A stretch of DNA of 64,000 bases from positions 62,001-126,000 of the forward strand of contig NZ_FOKV01000002.1 in assembly GCF_900112105.1 (NCBI RefSeq). The letters are read 5' to 3'. Of this stretch, positions 1 to 9,087 are shown piece by piece. The first letter of the stretch is position 1, and every line of letters begins with the position of its first letter. The notes under the pieces were generated by a model, which did no database searches, was not told where the DNA came from, and was given only the letters and a program-made list of their open reading frames with translations. The DNA comes from Zunongwangia mangrovi (GTDB taxonomy: Bacteria > Bacteroidota > Bacteroidia > Flavobacteriales > Flavobacteriaceae). The position numbers and the translations under genes were made by a program.

Positions 1-1
1 T

Positions 2-322
2 GCAGGAAATAAGATCTATCCAGGAGGAGCGGTTTACTGTGCGACCAAAGCAGCAGTAAAAATGTTTACTGAAGGTTTAAGAATGGAGCTTGCACCAAAC
101 TTTGGAATAAAAGCTACTTCTATCGAACCAGGAGCGGTGGCTACAGAGCTTACCGATACGATCACCGATGAAGAAATTAAAGAAGGTTTTGTATCGAGTT
201 TAGAAGACTTGACTCCGCTTGAATCTGAAGATATAGCTGAAGCGATTTATTATGCACTTTCACAACCAGGAAGAGCAAATATCAACGAAGTTTACGTGAT
301 GCCAACTTCACAGGAACAATAA
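2..322 (+). CDS. SDR family oxidoreductase, C-terminal part (5' end outside window)
   Basis: C-terminal part of a short-chain dehydrogenase/reductase. The frame is open from base 2 and gives 106 visible residues. The catalytic YxxxK motif is present as Y-C-A-T-K (visible residues 12-16), followed by the E-P-G-A-V-x-T-E loop usual after the active site of classical SDRs. The ATG at base 62 is therefore internal and not the start. Family enzymes reduce carbonyls or oxidise alcohols with NAD(P)H in the cytosol. The substrate cannot be told, and the Gly-rich cofactor loop lies upstream of the window. A terminator hairpin follows directly. Confidence 0.9.
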   Translation, partial: AGNKIYPGGAVYCATKAAVKMFTEGLRMELAPNFGIKATSIEPGAVATELTDTITDEEIKEGFVSSLEDLTPLESEDIAEAIYYALSQPGRANINEVYVMPTSQEQ

Positions 323-343
323 AGACTTGTGTTGTAATTGTAT

Positions 344-374
344 AAAAAAGCCTCCTTTTTTTTGGAGGCTTTTT
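344..374. terminator. Bidirectional rho-independent terminator
   Basis: A perfect inverted repeat (AAAAAGCCTCC and GGAGGCTTTTT) flanks a run of T. It sits between the convergent SDR gene (+) and MDR oxidoreductase gene (-), with T tracts usable in both directions. Confidence 0.9.
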
Positions 375-393
375 AATTTGAAATGGGTTTCTT

Positions 394-1389
394 TTAGACT
401 TCAACTAACATTTTACCGGTGTTTTTACCCTCAAATATTTCAATAAAAGCTTTTGGAACATTTTCGAATCCTTCACGTCTCGTTTCATCGAATTTTAGTT
501 TATCATCTGCCAGCCAGCTTCCTAATTGTTTAATAGCGCCCTGAAATTCATCTACATGATCTCTAACAATAAAACCCTGCATCAAAGCACGTTTTTTCAC
601 CATGATTCCTTCTAAACGCATTCCGGTAGGAACTTCTTCTTTATTATAAATCGAAATTGCTCCGCAGTTAATGATTCTTGCAAAATCATTAATATTCTGC
701 ATCGCCGAATCTAAGATTTCGCCTCCAACATTATCAAAATAAACATCTACACCATCTGGACATTTTTCTGAAATAGCTTTGGTCATATCCTCTGTAGTTT
801 TATAATTGATACCGGCATCAAATCCAAAATCATCTTTAATGTGCGCTATTTTTTCATCGGTTCCCGCAATTCCCACTACACGACAACCTTTAATTTTCCC
901 TATCTGCCCAACAATACTTCCTACAGCACCGGCAGCACCAGAAACTAAAAGCGTTTCACCTTCTTTTAATTTACCGATATTCTCTAATGCTAAATATGCG
1001 GTTAGTCCTGTTAAGCCTAAAACTCCGAGATACGCTGAAAGTGGTACATTTTTATTTGTGATCTTATTTAAACCTTCCCCGGTATGTTTTTGAAATTGTT
1101 TCCAATCTAGCATTCCGCTTACATGGTCTCCCTGCTGAAAATCGTTATTTTTCGATTCAATTATTTCAGCAACAACCATAGAAGACAACGGTTCATCTAA
1201 CTTAAACGGTGGTATATACGAGTCTTCATCTCTCATTCTCCCGCGCAAATAGGGATCTACAGAAATATATTTAGATTTCAGAAGAATTTCTCCATCGTTT
1301 AACTCTGGTTTTTCCTCTGTTTTAAATTCAAAATTATTTTCTTCAGGTTTTCCTGAAGGGCGTTCTTTTAATGTGATTACCTTATTCAT
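394..1389 (-). CDS. NADP-dependent MDR oxidoreductase (leukotriene B4 dehydrogenase/CurA-like)
   Basis: Medium-chain reductase of 331 residues, the full length of the zinc-free prostaglandin-reductase/CurA group. The N-terminal part has the D-P-Y-L-R-G-R-M motif of that group at about residues 46-53. The Rossmann domain has A-A-G-A-V-G-S at about residues 152-158. Family members reduce alpha,beta-unsaturated aldehydes and ketones with NADPH in the cytosol. The exact substrate is unknown. The start is ATG at 1389. It is a single-gene unit on the minus strand ending at the shared terminator. Confidence 0.9.
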   Translation of the reverse strand: MNKVITLKERPSGKPEENNFEFKTEEKPELNDGEILLKSKYISVDPYLRGRMRDEDSYIPPFKLDEPLSSMVVAEIIESKNNDFQQGDHVSGMLDWKQFQKHTGEGLNKITNKNVPLSAYLGVLGLTGLTAYLALENIGKLKEGETLLVSGAAGAVGSIVGQIGKIKGCRVVGIAGTDEKIAHIKDDFGFDAGINYKTTEDMTKAISEKCPDGVDVYFDNVGGEILDSAMQNINDFARIINCGAISIYNKEEVPTGMRLEGIMVKKRALMQGFIVRDHVDEFQGAIKQLGSWLADDKLKFDETRREGFENVPKAFIEIFEGKNTGKMLVEV

Positions 1390-1548
1390 AATATCATTTT
1401 TTATGAAATTAATTCAATCTAAAATCAACACCAAAATGCCCATCATAATTTATCCTTAATTGATATTTTATTTAAAGTTTTTCAGTATTTAAACTATCAG
1501 AAGTAAATGAGTTTAGCTTCTAATTAACATTTACAAAACTTAATTTAA

Positions 1549-1556
1549 TAACTTTG
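1549..1556 (+). promoter_or_regulatory. Putative -7 box TAACTTTG for the FUSC gene
   Basis: Matches the Bacteroidota TAnnTTTG consensus. No clear -33 TTG is seen at the usual spacing. The box covers the in-frame TTG at 1554, which argues against translation starting there. Confidence 0.45.
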
Positions 1557-1586
1557 CATAAGGGCAAACTCTATATAAAAATCGCA

Positions 1587-3833
1587 TTGGTAAAACAACT
1601 TTCTGAGTATTGGTATTCGATCACAAAATTCTTACGTAGTACAGATTTTACAAAGGCTTTGATCTTAACTATTAGCATAGGATCGGCGATAGGAATTTTT
1701 AATGCTCTTGGTTTTTCTAATATTGGTGTGCCACTTGCCGTTGGTTGTCTTCTTACCGCACCTAGTGATACTATTGGCACTTTAAAACATAAGATTGTGG
1801 GAGTTATTACCGCTGCATTTTTAGCCGGTTTCACATCTATGGTCATTGGTTACGCCTCAACAAACATCTACGTAACCATTCCTGTTGTAGGAATTATGGT
1901 TTTTGCTATTTCGTATCTCGCTGTTTATGGTTTTAGAGCTTCGATGGTGGCTTTTGCCGGTTTAATGGCGGTTGTAATTAGTTTTGCAAATGTAGATACC
2001 TCAATGCCACTATGGCAACATGCTTTATTGATTTCGGCTGGCGGTTTATGGTATTTATCTTTAAGCCTTATCTGGCATTTTATAAATCCTAAGCATGAAA
2101 CAGAGCAATTACTAGCAGAATGTTTAGAACTTACTGGCGAATATTTACAAATTAGATCGCAATTAGTTTTAAATGTAGAAGGTAGAGACGATTTACAAAG
2201 TCAGCTTTTTAATTTACAAAATGATCTAAACCAAAAACATGAAAGTTTACGTGAAGTTCTTATAAGCTCAAGAAAGTCATCTGGAAACTCTAATTACGCC
2301 CGTAAGCGTTTATTGGTTTTTATAGAATTGGTCGATATTCTGGAACTCGGTATGGCTAATCCTGTAAATTATGAGCGTATGGATCAGCTTTTTAAAGAGG
2401 ATAAAGAGTTTTTAAAGACTTTTAGCGATGTAACGCATTATTTGGGAGTACAGCTTATTGCAATTTCTAAATCTATAGAAAGTAAAAAACCGGTTCCGGA
2501 GAATAAAATTTCAGAATATATAGAAAAAGCTCGGGATACCGTAAATCGATATCGTGATCAAATCGATCTTTCAGAAAAAAGAGAGCATATTTTAATGCTT
2601 CATAATTTATTTGATTACCAGGAAAGGCAATCCCATAAGATCAATACCATATTTGGGGTAGTAAATAATCTAAAGCAGGGAAACACCATTTTTATGAAGC
2701 ATAAAGAAGTGGTGAAGTTTATTACTCCGCAAGAATATTCTTTTAAAACGCTGAAAGAAAATTTCAATTTTGGATCTCCTATTTTTAGACATGCTTTAAG
2801 ATTAGCTATCGTTGTTTTATTTGGCTTTTCTATTGGTGCTTTTTTCTCGATACAAAATGCCTATTGGATCCTTTTAACCATCGTGGTGATCATGAGACCA
2901 AATTATGGACTCACAAAATCGAGAACCAAAGAACGAATTATAGGAACTTTAATAGGCGGTGTAATTGCTATCATTATCGTGTTTATTACTCAAAACACTT
3001 ACGTTTATGGCGGTTTAGGATTGTTATCGCTTACCATGGCTTTTTCTTTAATTCAGCGAAATTATAGAACTGCTGCAGTGTTTATTACTTTAAGTATCAT
3101 TTTTATTTATGCACTTCTTAAACCCGATGTTATTAAAGTGATCGAGTTTAGAATAATAGATACTTTTGTTGGGGCAATATTGGCTGCTTTAGGCAATCTT
3201 TTTTTATGGCCTGCCTGGGAAGCGGGAAATATTAGAAATATCATAGCAACAAGTATTGCTGCAAACCGCGAATTTTTCTTAGAAATAGATAAATTTTATC
3301 ATAAAAAAGGCGATCTACCTACCAGCTATAAACTTGCTCGTAAAAAAGCATTTCTTGAAATGGGAAATTTAAGTGCGGCATTTCAGCGGATGACGCAAGA
3401 ACCAAAATCGAAACAAAAAGATCTAGGATTGATCTATCGATTAGTGAGCTTAAACCAAACATTTTTAAGTGCATTAGCCTCGATGGGAACTTACATAAGA
3501 AATCATAATACCACAGATGCTTCACAGGATTTTGAAGTATTTGTAAAACAAGTGCTGCACAGTCTAAATAATGCTGAAGAAGGTTTGCTTGCCCAGGCCG
3601 AGCAGAAAAAAACTAATGTTGCTTTGCTGAAAGAAGCAAAATCTAGATTAGATGAAAAATATGAAGAATTAGTAAAGATAAGAAACCAGGAAATTGCTGA
3701 TGGTAAACAACTTGCCGACCACGAAATGCGATTACAGCTTCAGGAAGCACAATTAATTACCAATCAATTACAATGGTTATTAGATATTTCAAAAAATATA
3801 CGAAAAACCGTTTTTAAAACGACTTCGATTTAA
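1587..3833 (+). CDS. FUSC family membrane protein (YccS/YhfK-like)
   Basis: Large membrane protein of about 748 residues with the two-block layout of fusaric-acid-resistance/YccS proteins. An N-terminal cluster of about six hydrophobic segments (roughly residues 20-165) is followed by a long soluble, helical part, a second hydrophobic cluster (roughly 405-545) and a charged helical tail. The second cluster holds the R-P-N-Y-G-L-T-x-x-R-x-x-x-R pattern typical of the FUSC domain. No ATG exists near the start. I chose TTG at 1587, because the other TTG (1554) lies inside the likely promoter. The role is inferred as efflux or envelope function; no substrate can be named. A DUF6155 gene follows 2 bases after the stop. 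Confidence 0.85.
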   Translation: MVKQLSEYWYSITKFLRSTDFTKALILTISIGSAIGIFNALGFSNIGVPLAVGCLLTAPSDTIGTLKHKIVGVITAAFLAGFTSMVIGYASTNIYVTIPVVGIMVFAISYLAVYGFRASMVAFAGLMAVVISFANVDTSMPLWQHALLISAGGLWYLSLSLIWHFINPKHETEQLLAECLELTGEYLQIRSQLVLNVEGRDDLQSQLFNLQNDLNQKHESLREVLISSRKSSGNSNYARKRLLVFIELVDILELGMANPVNYERMDQLFKEDKEFLKTFSDVTHYLGVQLIAISKSIESKKPVPENKISEYIEKARDTVNRYRDQIDLSEKREHILMLHNLFDYQERQSHKINTIFGVVNNLKQGNTIFMKHKEVVKFITPQEYSFKTLKENFNFGSPIFRHALRLAIVVLFGFSIGAFFSIQNAYWILLTIVVIMRPNYGLTKSRTKERIIGTLIGGVIAIIIVFITQNTYVYGGLGLLSLTMAFSLIQRNYRTAAVFITLSIIFIYALLKPDVIKVIEFRIIDTFVGAILAALGNLFLWPAWEAGNIRNIIATSIAANREFFLEIDKFYHKKGDLPTSYKLARKKAFLEMGNLSAAFQRMTQEPKSKQKDLGLIYRLVSLNQTFLSALASMGTYIRNHNTTDASQDFEVFVKQVLHSLNNAEEGLLAQAEQKKTNVALLKEAKSRLDEKYEELVKIRNQEIADGKQLADHEMRLQLQEAQLITNQLQWLLDISKNIRKTVFKTTSI

Positions 3834-3835
3834 AT

Positions 3836-4351
3836 ATGAGTAAACGCGCGCTAAAAAAATACCTTAAGGAACTTGATAAAGAAGACCTCGAAGAACAAAT
3901 TATCGATCTCTATGAACGTTTAGATGAAGTAAAAGTATTTTATAATTTCGTATTTAATCCAAACGAAAGAAAGCTTATAGAAAATGCGAAAGTCAAGATA
4001 GGGAAGGAGTATTTCCCTGAAAACCGAAGAAAACGTCCTAAAGCGCGCCGTTCAGTTGCTCAAAAACTAATCAAGCATTTTAAAAAGTTAGGTGTAGATC
4101 CAATAAAAACGGCAGATTTGATGCTTTATAATATTGAGATCGCACAAACTTATGCTGAAGATCGCTCTAAGATCAAAGAAGCTTTCTATAAATCGATGTA
4201 TAAATCTTACGAAGAAGCTGTAAAATTTATATTGCAAAACGGACTCTCAAATGAGTTCGAAGAACGAATTATAAAAATAGCCCTACATACTGAAACTCAA
4301 GATTGGCCAAATTCATATTTATTTTTAAAAATTTCTTCTCAATTTGATTAA
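3836..4351 (+). CDS. DUF6155 family protein
   Basis: A 171-residue soluble, very charged and helical protein. The N-terminus (S-K-R-x-L-K-K-Y-L-K-E-L-D-K-E-x-L) resembles the Bacteroidota family DUF6155 whose function is not known. A basic patch (R-R-K-R-P-K-A-R-R) sits at about residues 63-72 and could bind nucleic acid, but this is only a guess. It starts 2 bases after the FUSC stop, so the two are probably co-transcribed. There is no signal peptide or membrane segment. Confidence 0.7.
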   Translation: MSKRALKKYLKELDKEDLEEQIIDLYERLDEVKVFYNFVFNPNERKLIENAKVKIGKEYFPENRRKRPKARRSVAQKLIKHFKKLGVDPIKTADLMLYNIEIAQTYAEDRSKIKEAFYKSMYKSYEEAVKFILQNGLSNEFEERIIKIALHTETQDWPNSYLFLKISSQFD

Positions 4352-4392
4352 CTTTAAAATCTAAATATTACTTTTAGCTTTATCGTTTTAGT

Positions 4393-6249
4393 ATGAAGCT
4401 CTCACTTACTTTTATTGTTCTCTTAATATCATATTCATCCTTTGCACAACTTGGTTTCTGTGATGGTAGTAAAGGTGACCCTATATTTCAATTTGATTTT
4501 TCAGGTTCAGGGCAATCATTTCAGCAATACACAAGTTATAATTTAGTATCTCAAAGTCCGGAAGATGGTTCCTATACAGTTTCTTCAAATTTGGATATCC
4601 AGAGTGATACCTGGCACAATTTCTTTCCGCAGACAACCGAATCTAATGGAAATGCCATGATCGTAAATGCAAGTTACGAGGCGGGATTATTTTTTGAAAT
4701 TAAAATCCCAGATCTATGTGAAAACACCACCTACGAGTTTTCAGCATTTTTAATGAATATTTACGATCGTTCCAGTAATGTTTGTGGAGGTGGAGGAATC
4801 CCTATAAACGTAAGGTTCGAGATTTGGGATGAAACCAATACCGAATTAATAAATGGTGGCGATACAGGAGATATTACCTCGACTACGAGTCCGCAATGGG
4901 ATCGATATGGACTTACTTTTCAAACAGAAGAGGGTCAGGAAAAAGTTATCCTTAAAATCTTTAATAATGGAGAAGGTGGCTGCGGAAATGACCTGGCGAT
5001 CGATGACATTATTTTTAGATCTTGTGGTGATCTGACGGTGATCGAAAGTATGGAAACCGAAACTTCTGAAATAGGACTTTGTGAAGAAAATTCTCCGGGG
5101 ACTTATACTTTAACCGCGACACCCGATAATGCAGTATATCAAGATCATTTTTATCAGTGGCAATCGCGATTGGAAGGAGAAGAATTCACAGATATTCCTG
5201 GAGCTACTAATCAAGAATATACCACTTCTAATATCACCGAAACAACGTATTATAGAGTAAAAGTTGCTGAAGACGCTGTTAATCTTAACAGTTCACTTTG
5301 TAGTTCTGCTTCAGCAGAATTCACAATTCGTTTTCTGCAAAGTCCAACACCTCCAACTGGCTCAAATTTAGAATGGTGCGATAATCTTGGGCCTGCTACC
5401 TTAACGGCTAATGCAACAGGTGAACAACAAATTGCCTGGTACGATGCAGAATTTGGTGGAAATAGAATAGGAGAGGGGACATCTTTTCAAACAGAAACAG
5501 CAGGCATCTATTATGCTGAAGCTTATTATGAAGATTATGATTGTGAAGTTAGCACACGTACGGCAATTACACTTACAATTAACCAAGCGCCAGTAGTAGA
5601 AGATGAAGTGTTACAGATTTGCTTAGACGGCACATTAATTTTAGATGCCGCAATGCCCAATCTTAACTACAATTGGAGTACAGGAGAAACAACACCTCAA
5701 ATCTCAATTGATAATCCCGGAACTTATACGGTTGAATTAATTACTGCGGAATTATGTTCCAGTACCAAAACTTTTGAAGTTAGCCTTATTGATGATGCTG
5801 AAATCGCTGAAATTAACTCTAATGAGCGAAATGTTAGTATTATTCCGGAGAATGAAGGAGAATTTGAATATAGCTTGGACGGAATTAACTTTCAGTCATC
5901 TAATACTTTTCAGAATATTGAAGGTGGAATTTATACGGCTTTTATGAGAGATCTTGCCAATTGTAAGACGGTAAGTATGGAATTTCCACACATCGTGCTG
6001 CCGAAACTAATAACTCCAAACGGTGATGGTTATAACGATAATTTTCACTTAAATGGAGTCGAATATTTTCCAGCTTCTGTAATTGCTATTTTCGATCGGT
6101 ATGGTAGCTTAATTACCACTGGAAATGGTGAAGGTTTCGAATGGGATGGAAGTTACCAAGGAAACCAACTACCTAAAGGTGACTACTGGTACAGAATTAA
6201 AATTGCAGATTTTGATGAAATAAAAGGGCATTTTTCGCTAATGCGCTAA
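4393..6249 (+). CDS. T9SS type B sorting-domain secreted protein (gliding-motility-type C-terminus)
   Basis: Secreted protein of 618 residues. It has a Sec signal peptide (about residues 1-18, ending S-S-F-A-Q). A cysteine-containing N-terminal domain resembles carbohydrate-binding jelly-roll modules. Two or three Ig/PKD-like repeats (about 215-470) follow. The C-terminal part (about 535-618) has the type B sorting signature, T-P-N-G-D-G-x-N-D, then I-F-D-R-Y-G and L-P-x-G-D-Y-W-Y. Such proteins are exported by the type IX system and stay on the cell surface or are released. Its ligand or job is unknown. It is probably a single-gene unit. Confidence 0.88.
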   Translation: MKLSLTFIVLLISYSSFAQLGFCDGSKGDPIFQFDFSGSGQSFQQYTSYNLVSQSPEDGSYTVSSNLDIQSDTWHNFFPQTTESNGNAMIVNASYEAGLFFEIKIPDLCENTTYEFSAFLMNIYDRSSNVCGGGGIPINVRFEIWDETNTELINGGDTGDITSTTSPQWDRYGLTFQTEEGQEKVILKIFNNGEGGCGNDLAIDDIIFRSCGDLTVIESMETETSEIGLCEENSPGTYTLTATPDNAVYQDHFYQWQSRLEGEEFTDIPGATNQEYTTSNITETTYYRVKVAEDAVNLNSSLCSSASAEFTIRFLQSPTPPTGSNLEWCDNLGPATLTANATGEQQIAWYDAEFGGNRIGEGTSFQTETAGIYYAEAYYEDYDCEVSTRTAITLTINQAPVVEDEVLQICLDGTLILDAAMPNLNYNWSTGETTPQISIDNPGTYTVELITAELCSSTKTFEVSLIDDAEIAEINSNERNVSIIPENEGEFEYSLDGINFQSSNTFQNIEGGIYTAFMRDLANCKTVSMEFPHIVLPKLITPNGDGYNDNFHLNGVEYFPASVIAIFDRYGSLITTGNGEGFEWDGSYQGNQLPKGDYWYRIKIADFDEIKGHFSLMR

Positions 6250-6286
6250 AACAATCTTTAAGGTTTTTCAATACAATTCCTTAAAC

Positions 6287-6319
6287 AAAAAAGACAGCCA
6301 AATATATGACCGTCTTTTT
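6287..6319. terminator. Terminator hairpin
   Basis: AAAAAGACAG pairs with CCGTCTTTTT (one mismatch), with A and T runs on both sides. It separates the convergent T9SS cargo gene (+) and AEC transporter gene (-). Confidence 0.7.
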
Positions 6320-6346
6320 CTTCAAAATAGATTGGTTGGTTAAGCT

Positions 6347-7477
6347 TTAAGAAGTCTCACTAGTAGAAACTCCCATTTTTTCATTTAATAGTTCTTCTTT
6401 TTCAGTCGTCTTCACTTTTTTTTGAAGGAAAAATGGTAAACCGAAACCGGCTATACTTAAAATTCCGCCTAAAAGGAAGATATTAGTTGGTTCAGCAAAA
6501 ATATTACCGCTAGATAAAATTCCTAGAATTAATATTGTAGATAACGGAAAAGACAATGCTAAAATGCTCACTGCAAAATTTGGATTAAACGTCTTTTTCT
6601 CTTCATCTGCTTCGGCTGCATCGACTGCTGAAATATGAGCAAATGGCCAAAAGCTACAGGCGCTCAAACCAAATGCTAGCATTAATAATATATCATTCTG
6701 AATTGAAATACCCGCGAACATAACCAATAAGCCGGTAATTAAGATCACAAAACCAGCTCTAAGCATTAAAACGCCTAAAATCTGTATCAGTTGATCTTTT
6801 TTAATGTTTACCGCTAAACCTATGTATAAAAGTACAAGGGGCGTCATTAGTAAACTAAGTCTGCTTAAAGTTTCGCTAGCAAAAAATGGAAGTGAATCTA
6901 AATTCAATCCAAAACCTACCAGTAATAATGCAGCAGCAATAAATACATTCACCGGTTCAGAGATCATTGCAATCCCTAAAGACTTCAACTTTGCTTTTCC
7001 TGATTGTGCTTTTTTCTTTTGAACTTTATAATGCCAATTCATAGCAACCACATAAAGTATCATCAAAACAAACACTTTATTACCAAGATCTGCCATTGCG
7101 GCTTTGGCTAAATACGAATCACCTAAATATTCCAAAACAAACGGAAAACAAGATAATCCTGGCGCCAAAGAAGGGATAAGCATTTTGGCAGTACGGTAAT
7201 TTGGGGTCTCTTTTTCTATTCCTAAAACTGGCAATAACAACGGGAAAACGTAAAATAAAAGTGCATTTAGGATCAAAGCCATTAAAGGAAGTAGAAGCAG
7301 GTCTGCCTCTACTTTGATTCCTAAAAGAGCAATAAAGATCGTTGCTGGTAAAGCCAGATTTAAAATGATCTTTTTAATACCAACAACCTCTGCTTTTGTA
7401 CTAAATTTTACCTTTAATAGTAATCCAATACCAATAAATAGGATAAACGTAATGGTTTTTTGTAGGCTTACATCCAT
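6347..7477 (-). CDS. AEC family transporter
   Basis: Membrane protein of 376 residues with about ten hydrophobic helices, in the auxin efflux carrier (AEC/BART) fold. A glycine- and proline-containing break (L-N-L-A-L-P-A-T-I-F) falls early at about residues 40-50, as in other AEC proteins. Family members move organic acids or related anions across the inner membrane. The gene starts 3 bases after the stop of the Tat-signal aminotransferase, so the pair is an operon. This suggests that the transporter moves the substrate or product of that enzyme (inference). The C-terminal tail is charged. Confidence 0.82.
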   Translation of the reverse strand: MDVSLQKTITFILFIGIGLLLKVKFSTKAEVVGIKKIILNLALPATIFIALLGIKVEADLLLLPLMALILNALLFYVFPLLLPVLGIEKETPNYRTAKMLIPSLAPGLSCFPFVLEYLGDSYLAKAAMADLGNKVFVLMILYVVAMNWHYKVQKKKAQSGKAKLKSLGIAMISEPVNVFIAAALLLVGFGLNLDSLPFFASETLSRLSLLMTPLVLLYIGLAVNIKKDQLIQILGVLMLRAGFVILITGLLVMFAGISIQNDILLMLAFGLSACSFWPFAHISAVDAAEADEEKKTFNPNFAVSILALSFPLSTILILGILSSGNIFAEPTNIFLLGGILSIAGFGLPFFLQKKVKTTEKEELLNEKMGVSTSETS

Positions 7478-7480
7478 AGA

Positions 7481-8665
7481 TTAAACCAAAATTTCATCTA
7501 TTGCGTCTGTAAAATATTTCATTTCTTTCATGGTTCCCATACTTACACGGCACCAATCCTTATCCCAGAATTTAAATGCTCTAACCACAACTTTTTTCTC
7601 ATAGATCTTTTCTAGGAATTTATCACCATCCATATCTATGGGGAAAATAACAAAGTTGGTATTAGACGGCATATAATCCATCCCGCGACTATCTAAATAT
7701 GAAGTGGTATAATCCCTGGCCTCTTCGATCTTAGCTTTACAATCTGTAAGATATGCTTCGTCTTTCATACTGGCTGAAGCTGCTGCGATACTTGGCCCGG
7801 TGATACCCATACCACCACGAGTAATATCGTTAATTTCCTTAAGCGATTTTTCATTTCCTAACATGTATCCAACTCGTAAGCCGGCCATACCATGAATTTT
7901 AGAAAATGTTCTGGCTACATATACATCGTAGCCTTCTGCAACGAGCGGAGCCATACTTGCATTAAGGCCTTCTGGAGAAAGTTCTATATAAGCTTCGTCG
8001 ATAAATACCGGTACTTTTTTAGAAACACGTTTACAGAAGTCCTTAAGATCTTCAGTGTCCGTCATCGTAGCAGTTGGATTGTTTGGATTGGTGATATAAA
8101 CAAGTTTAGTATCCTTATCTATAGCTTCTTCCATGGCCTTCAGATCATGCTGGTAATCATCGGTTAGTTTTACTGCTTTCCAATTTCCACCGGCAGCTTT
8201 AGCAACACTAACTAAGGACATATAACTAGGATCACCACTTACAACATTTCCACCATGCTGAAATTTAACCAGTGCAGTTTTTTCTAAAAGGTCAGAGGAT
8301 CCAGGTCCCATCATCACGTTAGAAGGTTTTACGCCTTCATATTCTGAAATTTGACCAACTAATTCTCCCAAAGAGCCCCAGGAATAATGATTCCCTTCCA
8401 TTACAGCTTCCTGAAAAGCTTTTGCTGCCATTTTAGATGGTCCGTGCGGATTTTCATTCCAAACTAATCTTGCTTTTACCGTCTTTAGGTCAGGAAATCT
8501 AGGTGGGGTATATTCATCAAAAGAATTACTGTAATTATATAAAAACTTATTGTTTTTAGATTGCGCCTCGGCAACTGTTTTTGCCCAAAGATCTGTAGGT
8601 GCTACAGCAACAGCTCCCATTGCCAATGCGCCTCTTTTAAGCCATTCTCTTCTATTTAAACTCAT
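7481..8665 (-). CDS. HisC-like PLP aminotransferase with a Tat signal peptide
   Basis: Class I/II aminotransferase of 394 residues, related to histidinol-phosphate aminotransferase. The N-terminus carries a twin-arginine signal (N-R-R-E-W-L-K-R, then a hydrophobic stretch to about residue 28), so it should be exported folded, with its cofactor. PLP features are present: the Asn of N-P-N-N-P-T, D-E-A-Y, and the Schiff-base Lys in T-F-S-K-I-H-G-M-A-G-L-R. The start at 8665 is fixed by the signal peptide. It is the first gene of an operon with the AEC transporter. It is probably not the biosynthetic HisC, which is cytosolic and lies in his operons. The substrate is unknown. Confidence 0.85.
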   Translation of the reverse strand: MSLNRREWLKRGALAMGAVAVAPTDLWAKTVAEAQSKNNKFLYNYSNSFDEYTPPRFPDLKTVKARLVWNENPHGPSKMAAKAFQEAVMEGNHYSWGSLGELVGQISEYEGVKPSNVMMGPGSSDLLEKTALVKFQHGGNVVSGDPSYMSLVSVAKAAGGNWKAVKLTDDYQHDLKAMEEAIDKDTKLVYITNPNNPTATMTDTEDLKDFCKRVSKKVPVFIDEAYIELSPEGLNASMAPLVAEGYDVYVARTFSKIHGMAGLRVGYMLGNEKSLKEINDITRGGMGITGPSIAAASASMKDEAYLTDCKAKIEEARDYTTSYLDSRGMDYMPSNTNFVIFPIDMDGDKFLEKIYEKKVVVRAFKFWDKDWCRVSMGTMKEMKYFTDAIDEILV

Positions 8666-9087
8666 TTTAAGTGGTGTTTGCGTTAAGTTTTAAAAATAAA
8701 GATTAACACAATATTAAGCAATGGTAAAAAATTAAAAATGAGTGTACTTGAATACTAATTTAGTAATTATTTGACATTTTATTAAGATTATTAAAAAACA
8801 GTGATTTTATATGAGGAACCGGAAAACGGATCATTAACCATAACAGTTAATTATCACATTATCGAGAATTGCAAAAAATAATGCGATAACTATAATGCGA
8901 AATGGATTAAGTTCAAGTTGAAATCGTACATTATAGTATTTAATCTTCAGCTAAATAAATTGAGTCAATTTTAGAGCTAGCAACTTCAGACAAGAGAACA
9001 TAGAAATCTCATATTATTCAAATTGAAATAAAGTAAGATTTGAAGTTTTAGAACGACTATCTTGTCTGTTATAAAATTCCATTTTTT
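8666..9087. other. Gene-free divergent promoter region
   Basis: 422 very A+T-rich bases between the divergent aminotransferase (-) and Crp-like regulator (+) genes. I find no credible small ORF. The main structures are a 9-base inverted repeat (separate entry) and a shorter one, TTATCG/CGATAA, around 8860-8890. Confidence 0.6.
8987..9068. repeat. Inverted repeat CAGACAAGA ... TCTTGTCTG
   Basis: Perfect 9-base arms at 8987-8995 and 9060-9068, separated by 64 bases. The right arm lies 19 bases before the start of the Crp-like regulator. It could be a pair of half-sites for a regulator or a leader structure. The function is not shown. Confidence 0.5.

Noticed and set aside
62-322. Separate 86-residue gene starting at base 62
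   Set aside because: The same frame is open to the window edge and holds the SDR active site before base 62; the ATG is internal.
806-1093. 95-codon plus-strand frame inside the MDR oxidoreductase gene
   Set aside because: Antisense shadow of a clear enzyme gene; its protein has no family features.
7481-8665. Calling the aminotransferase HisC of histidine biosynthesis
   Set aside because: It has a Tat signal and no his genes nearby; the family match is general.
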